Shown: one piece after another, positions 23,638 to 35,756 of the stretch
Position numbering within the stretch: the first letter of the stretch is position 1
Layout of the letters: each line of letters opens with the position of its first letter
Source of the DNA: Adenanthera pavonina
Taxonomy: Eukaryota; Streptophyta; Magnoliopsida; Fabales; Fabaceae
Length of the DNA: 64,000 bases
Direction of reading: 5' to 3'
Assembly (NCBI GenBank): GCA_026686845.1
Contig: JAIVEN010000014.1
Location: forward strand, 33,936,001-34,000,000
The notes under the pieces: generated by a model
Databases searched by the model: none
Seen by the model: only the letters and a program-made list of their open reading frames with translations
Told to the model about the DNA's origin: nothing
Translations under genes and position numbers: made by a program

Positions 23638-26046
23638 TAATGTTTAAATTTAAATTTAATGCACTTCAAATATTTAAATTTAAGGATTTTGCTTTCGAAT
23701 GTTGAGAAAAAAAAAGATTTTGTTTTGGGACACTGGTTGCCATTAATGTTTATTTCTGCCAGAAAATGCACCTCGTTGGTCGTTGCTAGATTTGTTAATT
23801 TTCTTGGGCCAATGGTTGTTGCTAGATTTGATGTGCATTTTTATTGAGTGTACAGAAGAATTAATGTACAAAAGCGATGTGCATACTTTTTATTAAAATT
23901 TTAGTTGTCAATTTATTAAAAAATAAAAATTTAAATTAATTCTCAACGTCTAGCTGCTCACATGTCTATGGTACGTTTCTTAGTTAAGGCATGAAACGGA
24001 TTTTGATAACGACATTCAGCAAATAATTGAGGGACTAGTTATACTTTTCTAGATTAGTTCTTTGACGAAAAAAATATTATATATACATTTTCAAATGAAA
24101 TTTTAAGTGGAAAATTAAATTAAAGTGAATATATGGAAGTAAGAGAACACAAATTAAATCTCTAGTATTTTTCACCACACTTGGTATTGGTAAAAAAAAT
24201 TAATAGATTGCAAATGTACCAAAAAATTTAATCTTTATTTAATAGATAGGTAGCATACATGGTGGATTTTTTAACATAGCTCAAACAAAGGAATCATAAG
24301 GCTAAGTCTTCTTATTGCTTTGTGTAGTTTAGAGGTTGGTTGGATGAATTAGGCAGTTGGATGAGATGATAAATGTTTAAGTATGAGAACTTAGTTTGTA
24401 ATTTTACCCTTGAAAAGATGAAATACATGTCATATGATATAATTAATGAATTTTGCTTGCGAGAAATTTGACGGTAGAATGCTTGCTGAACAAATTCAAT
24501 AGCCATATAAGGATTGCAATTTGAGATGTTCCTTGAAAAAGTGTGGGATTCATATTATCTGACTCAAATTGTTGCATGCTTAATTGTCAACTATGGTTAT
24601 AAACTATTTGAATCATTGTGACTAGCCATGAGTTTGATGAATTTTGTGGCAAATATTTGGGTTATGATGGATTGCTATTGTTAGACATTTCTTTCCATGC
24701 ATAAATAGATAAGTTTGAGCATGAAAACATACATGTAGTTCGATGATAAATACTGCTACGAAATGTGTTTTTTATTTCCCAATCATGTTGCGGTTGAGTT
24801 TAAAGTGAGCTGATAAATTTTGAACATGTGTATATTTTTACTTTTTTTCCATATATATGCATTGCCATGAATGTTTTTGTTGTGAAATTGCTTCTCTCTA
24901 CTTTCTTCAACTGGATAAGTCCATGAGGGCTAAGTTAGCCAGATCTCCTACTCAAAAAATGATGAAGTCGAATGAGGTTAGATGCTGTAAGTAGAAAGAA
25001 TACAAAGAGTTGATTCTTTGGGAAGATTTGGCAATTGAGTAGGAAGGCCATGATGATCTCCATCTTCCATTGGCATGAAGATCTTTTTTTTTTATACATT
25101 TAGTTATGACACTTTAGTTGAAACTTGTTACTTCTAATGAATTGTTATGATGTTTTAACTTCTTACTACTAGTGTCACTATTTAGTGGTAATGGCATTTT
25201 TTGCCCATTTTAGCTATTATTACTTGTCTTACAATTATATATATGTATATATAACCCAAGAAATATAGATTTAATTAAATTTTCCAAAATATAACTAACA
25301 ATGAAATGGTGATGGAACTTTTTTGACTCTAAATCCATCACTAAATAATTCAGTACCAGAATTTTCCACCACTAATTTTGTCACTTATTTCTATGATGGA
25401 ACATTAATTTCCATTATTAATGAATTAGCCACGGTGATATTACATGACACAAAAAAGAGTCTTTATTGGTGTTTATTTTATACTTTTATTAGCATCTCTA
25501 AAATGTTAATTATTCCAGCATCGATAAAAGGGGATGATTTTTATTGGCATTTGTAAAACTGCCAACTACAATTTGTTTTAGTTGGCATTTGTCCATAAAT
25601 GCCAACTTTTCTCCTTTTTTTAAAAAACAAAAACAAAACTCATGCGCATCTTCCACAAATGATTATGGACAAAAATTCATAAGAAAATTTGCAGGTGAGA
25701 TGATTTCTATTGAAGAAGGAAGCTAAAAAAATCAAGAAAAATGCTGCAAACAAAGCTTTAATTTACATAATAGATTTATATATTTAGAAAAAAAATACCA
25801 AAAAAAAAAACAACGCACTAAACATTGCATGATGAACCAAATAGAAGCATTATGAAGGGAAGCAAGGCGTTAATTTCCACCTGTCATAAAGCTAAGAGGG
25901 ACTTCAATCTAGTTGTTGCCAAATAGAATTCTAAGGTAGTCCATATTTAGATTAACGAATCTAGGCGGAGCAAAGAAATCCAAATAATCCATTTGATTGC
26001 CAGTCTTACTTCCTCCAACACAAAAAGATTGGAAAAGATTCTTAAA
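23638..26046 (+). repeat. Large direct repeat, copy 2 (left part)
   Basis: It aligns with copy 1 from the 'tttaaatttaaatttaatgc' word to 'aaaagattctta'. The alignment then jumps over the copia-like solo LTR and continues at 30285 with 'tacctaaacaatatcgtcttg'. By eye the copies differ by a few percent with small indels, so the duplication predates the solo LTR insertion, which copy 1 lacks. Confidence 0.8.
24913..25078 (+). pseudogene. Exon-like segment, copy 2 (function unknown)
   Basis: A longer version of the segment at 22451. One frame runs through SPTQKMMKSNEVRCC and EYKELILWEDLAIE to a stop at 25076-25078. Two internal TAG codons occur; at one of them copy 1 has CAG, so copy 2 has decayed. 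The base pattern before it is CAACTG rather than CAACAG, which would destroy a splice acceptor. Protein family not recognised. Confidence 0.45.
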
Positions 26047-29000
26047 TGTTAGGAATAGCTGGTCACCCAAAAGGGAAGCAAAATTGGGTGATGCAAGCTT
26101 TTTGCCTCTTTTGAAGAACAACCTAATTTCATCAAGAGATGAAACAGAATAGTAATGAGTAGAGTATGATGAAGTAGATAGATGAAATGAGAGAATAAAA
26201 AATCAGACATAAGAATTTATACTGGGTTGGCCCAAACCACTTGGTTTACATTCATTCCTCAAGCCACTACTTGAGATTTTTACTATATCCCACATGTTTG
26301 ATTTGGGCACTTGTGAAACTTCAATATATCCTACAAGTCTCAATAGGGACTTATGAAACTATTATCCCCACACCATTACAAGATGTATAATGTAACACCC
26401 TACCCCCTAACACCTTCAGACTCAACCAAAAACCTCAAGATCCTACCAAACGCAACCCAAACAACTCGACACCTCTTCCTAACACTTCAAAACAACGGAA
26501 ATGAACCCAACAACACCAAAACTAGGACGGGGCCGCGGCCATTATAATACCGCCACGGCGCCCCCTGCTGATTTCCACACCAGCAAAAACTCAACACTCG
26601 GGTGAATTTTTGACACGCATAACTTAATGCACCGACTTTCAATTGACTTAATTCCAACTCCTACAAGTTAATCTAGTCCTGATCTATCCATAGATACTAC
26701 TTTCACCTCAATCCAACTCCGTATAGAGATTCTAGACCCCTGACACCGTTTTGGCCACTTATTGACCAAAACTCACTACATATAACCTCTCATTACCACC
26801 AAAGGCAAATGGTCACTCAAAGACCATTCATACCGGTCCAAAATCCCCAAACCAACTTGTCCAAAGAGGTTTCACTTCAAAGAAACTACTCCTCTGAGAT
26901 TTGACCCCCTTGAACCTCAACTTGACAAAATGGGCTACAGGCCCTAAAACACCTTTCATCATACATCACATATATAGCACATTTTCACATACAAAACCAA
27001 ATATACATCCATCCATAACAATCCTTATAATGTCATACATTCATTACAAAGCCTTCTATCTTACTTGGCACAAGATACAATATTCAAATTACAAATACTA
27101 CATAGACTATTCCCACGTACGTAGCTACTCTCGCGTCTTCTCAGAACTAGTGCCAGAAGTATCACCTGAAATGTTAGTTCATGGGAGAGGGGTGTGAGAT
27201 AATGTCTCAGTAATTAGGAACAACCACACATAATATATATACTGACTCACACAGTTGTGCAATGCAATGCTAATAAATGGTATGCATGTTCTCCTTCATA
27301 CACGGCTAGAACCATGAGTTATCGTTATCACAAGACATTTCAATCTATGATTCCCTTCCAACAGTTGGTGAAGACTGATTCCAAGACATCACTAAGCTCA
27401 CCTTACACTAATGTAACCTGGCCAATGGTTACACTAGCGCTCGGACCGTGGCTCTTATTCCCCTGGACCATCACGAATTAATGGTGATTCAGCGAAGGTG
27501 CATCCCCAAATTCACTGTTACCTGGCTCTCTCGAGTAGAGAATTTAGTGACAGGGATATTTCATCATATCATATTGTCCTCTGCCACCTAGCTCTCCCAT
27601 GGAAAGGATTTAGCGATAGGGATCTTTATTATATCATCATCTTATATCATCATCACCTCATCATCAATCTCTCACTATGCAATCATATGGTGATGATGTC
27701 AATGTCATGCCAACATGCCTCTACACACATATATACATCATTATTATCACAAGCATCATATGGACATGCTAGCATGCAATGGTATGGGGATGCTACACAT
27801 CATACATACTCTACATATACAATCATCATAGATCAACTAGTCATGCATACCACGATATGTAGGAAAACCATATACATACACAATCAATATCGTGGTATGA
27901 AAAGGAACATGTATATATACATATATATCAACATATAATCACATAAACAAACACTCGATTACCTCAGGTTGTCAATACCACACTCACACGAGTTCCACAA
28001 GATTTCTTGAATGCTAATCCCATGATTAGCCTTCTTCGAGTAGTCAAACAACCTTAACAATACCATAATACCTTGATTAACCACATATACCAATAACCAA
28101 ACATTACAATTCAATCACTTTAGCCTAACCCAAGGCTCCAATACCCCTTTCATGTATTATTAAGCTCCTAGGAACCATACCAATACCAAACAATCCCATA
28201 CACTTTGAATTCTCAAGAGCCCTAACCGAAAACAACATAGGGTTAAGCTCAAATCATGCATAAACCCTTTGAAACTCACATCCAAGCAACAAGAACACTA
28301 AAACACACTTCCTTACTTCCTTAATCCCATTACATTCATTTCAATCGGTGGATTTCAACTAGAACTGAAGATCCCAACTCAAAACCGAAAAACCCCAAAT
28401 TTCAACCAAAGAAAATGGAGAGGGAGGAGTAGAAACCACTTACCTACTTGAATCCAAGCTTTTAGAGGCGGAAAATGACTCCTAATGTCCGAAAACTCCA
28501 AACCCTAGCAGAGCTCTTCGTCACTCCCTCCGTTTTCTTTCTTTCTGATCATCTAAAATGATCCAGATTTAAACAAAAATCCTGAATCTCGCCGCGACTC
28601 CAGGATATCTCGCCGCAGTGCCACCAGTTTCATTTGAAATAATGCCACTGGACACGCTCTCACCGCAGCGCCCCTGCTGCTCGCCGTGGTGTGGAGCTCT
28701 TTCAAACTCCACTTCATCCTTCCTTCATCCTGTTTTTCTCCGGTCCTGCACACAATGCCAAAATAATATCATGAGGGGTGTTATATGTAATTTCCCTTAG
28801 TATTTCCCCACACTAAGATTCTACCCAGAAATTTATAGAAAGAATGATTATAGAATATAAACTCTCCTTAAGAGTATATAATACAATAAAACTCACTCTA
28901 ATGAGATGGGTTTAGCTTTGAATGTTCACATAGAAAGATTTTATAAATTGTAGCAGTATTTTAGCACAAAACTCACTTAATTTTGTTACCTATAAGTTTA

Positions 29001-30279
29001 AATGTGATTCTATTTATAGATTTGTGACTTAACTAGTTGTTAGACATAAGATTTATCCATTGGACATAAGTTATAGTTGTTACTATGCAAAAAGAGCCAT
29101 TAACCAACCTCATTAAATGTATCTGACATCCCAAAATTTGAATTTTGAGGCTCAATAGACGAATTTCGCAAAGTCAGTATAGTTATGTGTTTAATGTTGA
29201 ACCTTGAAATTTGTCTATTACAATGTGACATTCGAATTTCAAGTTTGCCAAAGTTACTCAATGATAGTCTGTGTGAATTTTCATATTGGAAGTATATCTG
29301 TTAGATTTGTATAATTGCTTCAAACTTTCACAATGCACTTCGAAATTCGAATTTCAAAAATTGAAATTCAAATTTTAGGGACAAAAATTCAAATTTCAAG
29401 ATTGAAATTCATCTATAAGAGACATGTTCAACATAACATAAAAGTTCTAACTTCGAAGTTTGTACTTTGAAGCCCAAAGTTCGTTTATTAGAAGAAGTGA
29501 CTTTGAACTTACTTTTAACTTTTCTAACATTTGAATTTTGACTAAGTTTCATACAAATTTTGCACACTTTTACTAATAATGCTTGGTCCGAATTCAAATT
29601 TCAGAATCAAAATTCATCTACAGAGATGAAAACTCTGTAACTTTGAATTTCACTAGGTAAAGTACTAATTTTGCACAAAATAAATGAGTCCAATGCCAAA
29701 ATTCATTTGTTAGCCAATATATCGTAGTTTTAACACATACTAACATCAGATTTACTTAATCTAACTTGTTTAAAATATATGGTAATAAGATTAAGTAAAT
29801 TTCAAAGATTAAACCATCTCAAGAACTAAGTAAAAATAAAATATACCTAAAAGCTAGGTCTTTAAAGATTGAGCTCCACTTTCACTTGGTCATTTCATCC
29901 ATGACATGCTTCCTTATGATATTTCATTCTTGGAGCATCATTTTTCTTCTTCTTCTTTGAGTGAAATATGATATTGATTTTTATTTCTTTATTCCAATGC
30001 TCATTCTTCCTTCTTGGACAATCATATATTTAATGTATTGCACTTATAAACTAAATAGTTAGTCCAATTTATATATCCAACTTATATTGTAAAATATAAA
30101 AGCACAGTGGATATATTAGTACATAGCATGATATATGTATTATAAATATAATTAAACATATGTTAATGAACATTTTACATTTTTTAGGAACATTATATAT
30201 CTTAGACAAATATGATGCATTTGTTCCTTATTACTCTATATTTGTCATCATCAAAACTTATATTATATTAAATCTAACA
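26047..30279 (+). mobile_element. Copia-like solo LTR split by a nested LTR
   Basis: The termini are TGTTAG and CTAACA, with identical 5 bp flanks TTAAA (26042-26046 and 30280-30284). Without the nested LTR it is about 1.83 kb. The 5' part has the 'gggttggcccaaaccacttg' and 'cctcaagccactacttgag' blocks, and the 3' end has 'tttgtcatcatcaaaa', wording typical of plant Ty1/copia LTRs. There is no polypurine tract, primer site or coding, so it is solo. Confidence 0.85.
26391..28785 (-). mobile_element. Inverted Tekay-like solo LTR nested in the copia-like LTR (2,395 bp)
   Basis: It starts TGTAACACCCTACC (reverse complement of the family's 3' end) and ends ATGAGGGGTGTTATA (its 5' end, one base changed). 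The flanks are TATAA on the left and TGTAA on the right, a target duplication with one mismatch. It belongs to the long subfamily with the roughly 300 bp segment at about 27270-27660. The perfect LTR dyad is at 27846-27899. Confidence 0.88.
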
Positions 30280-30879
30280 TTAAATACCTAAACAATATCG
30301 TCTTGGGAAAGCACAGTCGTATTTAAAGTAGGGTTTAGGTTGTAGCTGAACTTGTCCGAATTGAGAGAAAGCCAAGGGAGATCTTCATGTTTCTGGCTTG
30401 AAGACGAAGACGAAAGAGAGTTACAAGAGGAGATCAAAATAGATTCTTAGTCTAACTTCTAAAACAATGGGAGACTTAGGGATGCATATATGGATGAGGA
30501 GAGAAAAAAAGAAGACGATGAAAAAGATTTGGAGGTTTGGTGGAGAAAATGCTTGAGCGATTTGAGAGTGATCGAAGATGACGTTGTTTTCTGAGGGTCG
30601 CTCTTGGGATGTGACATAATTTCTTGAGGCTTGAGAGATCCTTCCATCGAGCAACAAGATCCACAGAGATGGAGTGGAAAAGAGAGGAAACGACTGGGAA
30701 AAAAAGAGACAAAGAAAGGGGAGGTGATGTGTGTGAGATGGCAAGTTGAAAAGGGTAAATCATGTACAGATGCATGTGAGCCATTTGATTTACCTTTATC
30801 AATGGCTAGAGTTCATGATCCATGGGGTGTGATTTTATAGCGATTTTAATTTTAATTTTTAAATCATCTTAGTTGTTTT

Positions 30880-31330
30880 TATAAGAAAATGCCAACTAAG
30901 ATGCCACCTCTAGTTGATTTTTTTTTCAAAAACGCCAACTAAAATATTTTCTTGATTTTTATTTTTTTAATTTTTAAATCATCTTAGTTGATGTTTCCAT
31001 GGAAATGCCAACTAAGATGTGATCTTTAGTTGGCATTTTTTTAAGAAATGCCAACTAAGTATTTTCATGCTTTTTTTTTAATTTTTAAATTATCTTAGTT
31101 GGCATTTACAAGGAAATGCCAATTAAGATATATACCACCTTTAATTGGTGTTTTTTCATAAACACCAACTAAATTATTTTCTTGCTTTTTTAAAAATTTT
31201 TAAATTATCTCTATTGACATTTATATGGAAACGCCAACTAAGATATCACCTTTTGTTGGCATTTTTTTTAAGAAATGTCAATTAAAGTATTTTTTTCTTT
31301 CTTTTAGTTGGGGTTTCCAATAAGCACCAA
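30880..31330. repeat. Right subterminal dyad repeats of the non-autonomous CACTA
   Basis: At least five repeats of TTAGTTGGCATTT followed within about 10 bases by AAATGCCAACTAA, separated by T-rich spacers such as 'tttttaatttttaaat'. The same dyad occurs near the left end (about 25580-25610). Confidence 0.8.
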
Positions 31331-31456
31331 GAAATACCATAATTCGTGTAGCGTTAGTGATCGAATCAGTCTGTTACTAATCTGTTGCTGACTCATTAGC
31401 AATGGTCTAATTCATATTTAGTGATGGATTAGCGACGGAATAGTTGGTCACTAATA

Positions 31457-31719
31457 TGATTTTTGGAAAGATTTTGCATAATGATGCCATTTATCACTGT
31501 CTGCAATTATTGTTGTGCTTCTTTTTAAAGCTGCTATTAATGTTTAAATTTAAATTTAATGTACTTCAATTATTTATATTTAAGGATTTTGTTTTTGAAT
31601 ATTCAAAGAAAAGATTTTGTTTTAGGGTACTAGTTGCCAAGTTGCCATTAATGTTTATCTGTGCCAGTAAATGTACCTCATTGGTCATTACTAGATTTGA
31701 TGCACATTTTTATTGAGTG
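31457..31719 (+). repeat. Partial third copy of the large direct repeat
   Basis: The words 'ttgttgtgcttctt', 'aaagctgctattaatg', 'tttaaggattttg', 'gttgccattaatgtttat' and 'gcacatttttattgagtg' follow the order of 21075-21375. It ends exactly where CACTACACTAA begins. Confidence 0.75.
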
Positions 31720-31915
31720 CACTACACTAAAAATAGCTTTCCTTGGTGGTTATTTTTTGTGTTTCATTGCGGTTTTTAACTGCAAACAATTTAAATGTCA
31801 AGAAAATTTCATTTGTCTTTTATAACTGCAAATAAAAGTACAATTCCCTTTGCGGTTGTTTGCAACAAACACAAAGGAAAGTTATCATTTTTTTAAAAAA
31901 AAAAATAGACCCTTG
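31720..31915 (+). mobile_element. CACTA-like left terminus, partner end not found
   Basis: CACTACACTAAAAATAGC starts here, followed by repeats of 'tgcggttttta' and 'actgcaaa' in both orientations, the usual look of a CACTA subterminal zone. I could not find the matching right end, so it is either truncated or its end has mutated. Confidence 0.5.
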
Positions 31916-32049
31916 GTTGGCAGTTCTTATGAAGAACCACAAATGCAAGGTAACTTTTTGTTGGAATTTTGGCATAGAATCATAGTGATAATAAAACTTT
32001 TAATCCAAAATCCTTCTCAAGGATTCATCGTTTTTGCTTAAACTAAATA

Positions 32050-34738
32050 AAAAAGTAAGAAATATACTTGTGACGAATTCAAAACTCAGTCTTTATACTT
32101 TTTTTGTTGAGTGATTGACTGAATTAAGGTGAACGACTCTCACAAGCACCCACCCCCTATAGTATCTACATGAACAGGAACTCAACGAATGGTGTTCTAA
32201 AACCTTGAATTTTAAACATCTTTACATTTTTATCCTCTATGAACAACACAATTTTCATGTGGGGAAAAGATCTCCTTTTTAATTTTAATATAAAAGGTAT
32301 TATATTTCTCTCTTACTCTCTTTAGTAGTGTGCAGAATAGAAATAGGAAGAAGCAGTAAATGGAATGAATTATGAAGTGTTTTGGAAACTCATAGTCATC
32401 TCTATTAGAGGAAACTAGGTGACTTATTTTCTAAGCTAGTCACATTTAATTTAATGCATTATTTAAATTAAATTCCAAGCTAATTTAAATTAAATTAATT
32501 CAAATATTGATTTTAATATTTTTATTTAAATTAACCCTTACTTGATAATTTATCAAGCAAAATTGAATTAATATTTATTTAATCATAAATTTAAATAATT
32601 TATTTTAATTGATTTATCTACTAACCTATCCATGAATTTAAATATATAATTCAAATTAGATCATATATAATTTAAATTAATCCACATATCAGTTTAATTT
32701 AACATTTAAATTTTATTAGACATTATCTTCATTTAATTTAAATATATTATTTAAACCAAATGAGATATATCTCCTTCATTAATTTAAATATATATTTTGA
32801 ATTAAATTATATTTAATTCAAATATTAATTCCAATATTTGTTTAATTTAAATCTACCATTTAAATTACATCAAGCGTTATCTCTATTTAATTTAAATAAC
32901 ACCTATTTAAGCTAAATGATAAATAAATATATATATATATATTTCTCTTACCACATTCTAGAAGAGAGATAAACTATTATTTTATTATTCAATAAAATAA
33001 TATCTTTCTAATCAAATTAGGAAATCTTCTAGAATATTCTTATTACTAATAAAATATTATTCTCTTATTTCAAATAAGAGAATTTCTAGAATATTATATT
33101 CTCAAGTAGGAAAACCTCTAGAATAGAGAAATATATTGAACGAGGACATTTTTCTATATTCAATGAATCTAAATATTCTAGTTTGCAGCATGCTCGTTCT
33201 TGTGTGAGAACCAATAGTTTCATATAATATTGGTAGTGGGTCCAAAATTTCTTTCGGCCTATAAGTCATAGGAGCTCTCTAGCAAGACATTATAACTATT
33301 AAAATTATATGAAGATTGGTGATCCAATACAATTTGTTTTATAGCATGTGTCATGTTCCTTTTGTCACATGATATCTAAGTTAAGTATTAGATAAGGAAC
33401 CGTAACCCTCATATTGCTTAACCATGCTTTCATGATCCTGAGCTCAACTGATTAAATAAATGAAAATTCCTTTTCCTTTGAGTACAATTATGCATTTCTT
33501 GGTGTTACTCTATTATGGGACCTAAAGATATCTCTCTTGTATTAAGAGGGAGAAATTCCATCTTGATCACTCAATATCCACCGCATGGATCCTCCTTTAT
33601 ATGAACATAACCTACATCATCCCTTGGTTAAAGAGTGACTTTTGATTATCCCAAGACATAGTGTTCCTCATATGGAAATCTATGGAGATCTCAAGTCTGG
33701 GGGGCTAAATGACATACTATATATAAGATATACTTATGACCTAGACCATGTAGCTATCTCATGGCAGATCAATCCAACACCTTGGTTGTCATATCTTACT
33801 TTCATACTTAATTTCCCAAGTATTATGCAATATTAAATGTCCAAATGAACTATTTTAGAAGCTTGAATCATTATAGGGTTCAAATCAGAAAAATAAAAAA
33901 TTTCGCATGTACTATTAATTTGATATCCCTATTTTCTGGCTAAATTTTAGAAAATCATAATTAATTTGTGGAAAATCGTTTTGATGTGATTCAAGTCTAT
34001 TAAAATGGCTAAGACATTCTTTACATAGAAAAAGAAACAACTTGAACTTCAACATGTCAATTGATTCAGTCTTTAGTCAAAAGTTTAATATTTAATGGTC
34101 AAAACAGTTTATTCTAGGTTTTCTGGCTTAATTTCAAAAATTCATAACTCTTAGCTCACTAATCCAATTTAAGTGATCTATAGCTTCATGCAGGAAGGCT
34201 CTATTTATCTACTTACTAAGCATATATAACACTAATATAGCATGCTTTGTTATGAATAGAGTGTCTTTGTTTTAACAACCACTAGTCAAATTAGACAGTT
34301 TTATGTACCAAACATCAAAACTATTTGCATAAAATACAAGTCTAATCATCATTAATCTTCTCCTTGTCCTTTGTCTCCCTTGGAGCCTACCATCACTTGT
34401 GCCTATTATGTTAATGCTTTAGGTGATGAGATAGTGGAATCTTAGTAGCAAGCTCACATTCATGCAAATACATTATCATATATGCTTAAAACAAAAAATC
34501 ATAACATTTTCAATCATTCAAACACATAATAAGGCATATTGTCAAAAAAAAATTGGACAGAGTTTCCTCTTAAAAAATGAATATCCCAGGGTCAAGACCC
34601 TTTCATAAAAACAGTCAAATCCAGTCACTAGTTATCGCAACAACAATATAGCAAGGATATCATATCATAGAAACAATATATAATAACTTAAAGAAAGAAA
34701 GTGAACTATGATACCTTTATGATTTCCTTTGCAATACC
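32050..34738. other. AT-rich non-coding repeat, possibly an old LTR
   Basis: No coding frame of interest. 32430-32930 is dominated by TTTAAATTAAA-type words. Between 33190 and 33830 the sequence is less biased and reads like the body of a plant LTR ('ggcctataagtcataggagc', 'ggaaccgtaaccctcat'), but I found no TG...CA borders or target duplication, so the class is unproven. Confidence 0.35.
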
Positions 34739-35752
34739 TGTAACAACCTAAAGAATAACAACCCCAAAAACTACTACACACAACCAAAAACTGACCGAAT
34801 TGGATGAAACCAAGCAAAACAAAGTTGGAGCCATGGCCTTAACAATACTACTGCATGCAGCTTGGTGGAGGTAAAATGGGGTGGTGACGCAACCTCACCC
34901 TTAGTGCCACAGCCCCCATGACACATACCATATCAACAAAAAGCTGATTTTTCAAGTGAATTTTTTATGCCACAACTTTGTACTCCGAGTTTTAATTGAC
35001 CTAATTCCAACTCTTATAGGTTACTCTCATTCCACTCTATCCATAAACACTAATGTTACTTCAATCTATCTCCAGATGAAGATTTTGGATACCCGTAACC
35101 GACTTGGTCACTTTTTGACCAAAACTTACAACTTACACTCTCCAGCTGCCACTAAAGGCAAATTGGCATCTCGAAACCATTCATGCAGGTCCCAATTGAC
35201 ACGACCAACTTGTCTAAGGAGGTTCCACCCAAGAGAAACCACTCCTCTAAATTTTGACACCTTTGAAACCCAAATCAACACAATGGACTAGATGCCTAAT
35301 TCATGCATATAGGGCCCAATAATCACATTGGGCTCACGAACAAAACCCACTAGGCCTACACAAAACACCAATACAAGCATCATTATAGCATGACCCACAC
35401 CGGGGTCCATAATCATATCACATGCAGATAGACCACAAACTTGGCATATAGCCACAACTATACCATTGATCATCATTCAACATCATCAACTTACCATCAT
35501 TACACCACATACTAGCAATACTCCCCGGGACATAACCTATAGGCAAAACACACATTACTATACTACTTGGCACAATCTAACACATAAACTGAATAACATA
35601 CATTTACTAGTATAGTTGGATATTCTTGTACAAAGAAGAGCTAAGACTTCTTAGTCCTCTTTGGGATAGTACTAGAATCTTCTCCTAAATGTTAGTCACA
35701 GAGGGTGTGAGACAGAGTGTTCGTAACTAGGAAAACACATAACAAATAATAG
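34739..35752 (-). mobile_element. Tekay-like LTR 3' half, inverted
   Basis: It starts TGTAACAACCTA, the reverse complement of the family's 3' terminus, and carries the blocks 'caaaacttacaac', 'caacttgtctaaggaggtt' and 'gtgtgagacagagtg'. It stops in mid-LTR near 35752, and a forward LTR piece follows at once, in head-to-head arrangement. Confidence 0.75.
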
Positions 35753-35756
35753 ATCA

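Larger units (their letters stand above)
25443..31353. mobile_element. Non-autonomous CACTA-like element with nested insertions
   Basis: The right terminus is GTGTAGCG (31346-31353). The left terminus CATGACAC is a mutated form of CGCTACAC, as preserved in copy 1. The target duplication TTA is at 25440-25442 and 31354-31356. Without the nested material it is about 1.67 kb. Both ends carry the dyad TTAGTTGGCATTT ... AAATGCCAACTAA. No transposase coding is visible; minus-strand frames around 30421-30800 lack any family signature. Confidence 0.75.

Noticed and set aside
30421..30802. Overlapping minus-strand frames of about 108 codons
   Set aside because: Serine/leucine/phenylalanine-rich, overlapping in several frames, inside a non-autonomous CACTA, and without a recognisable domain.
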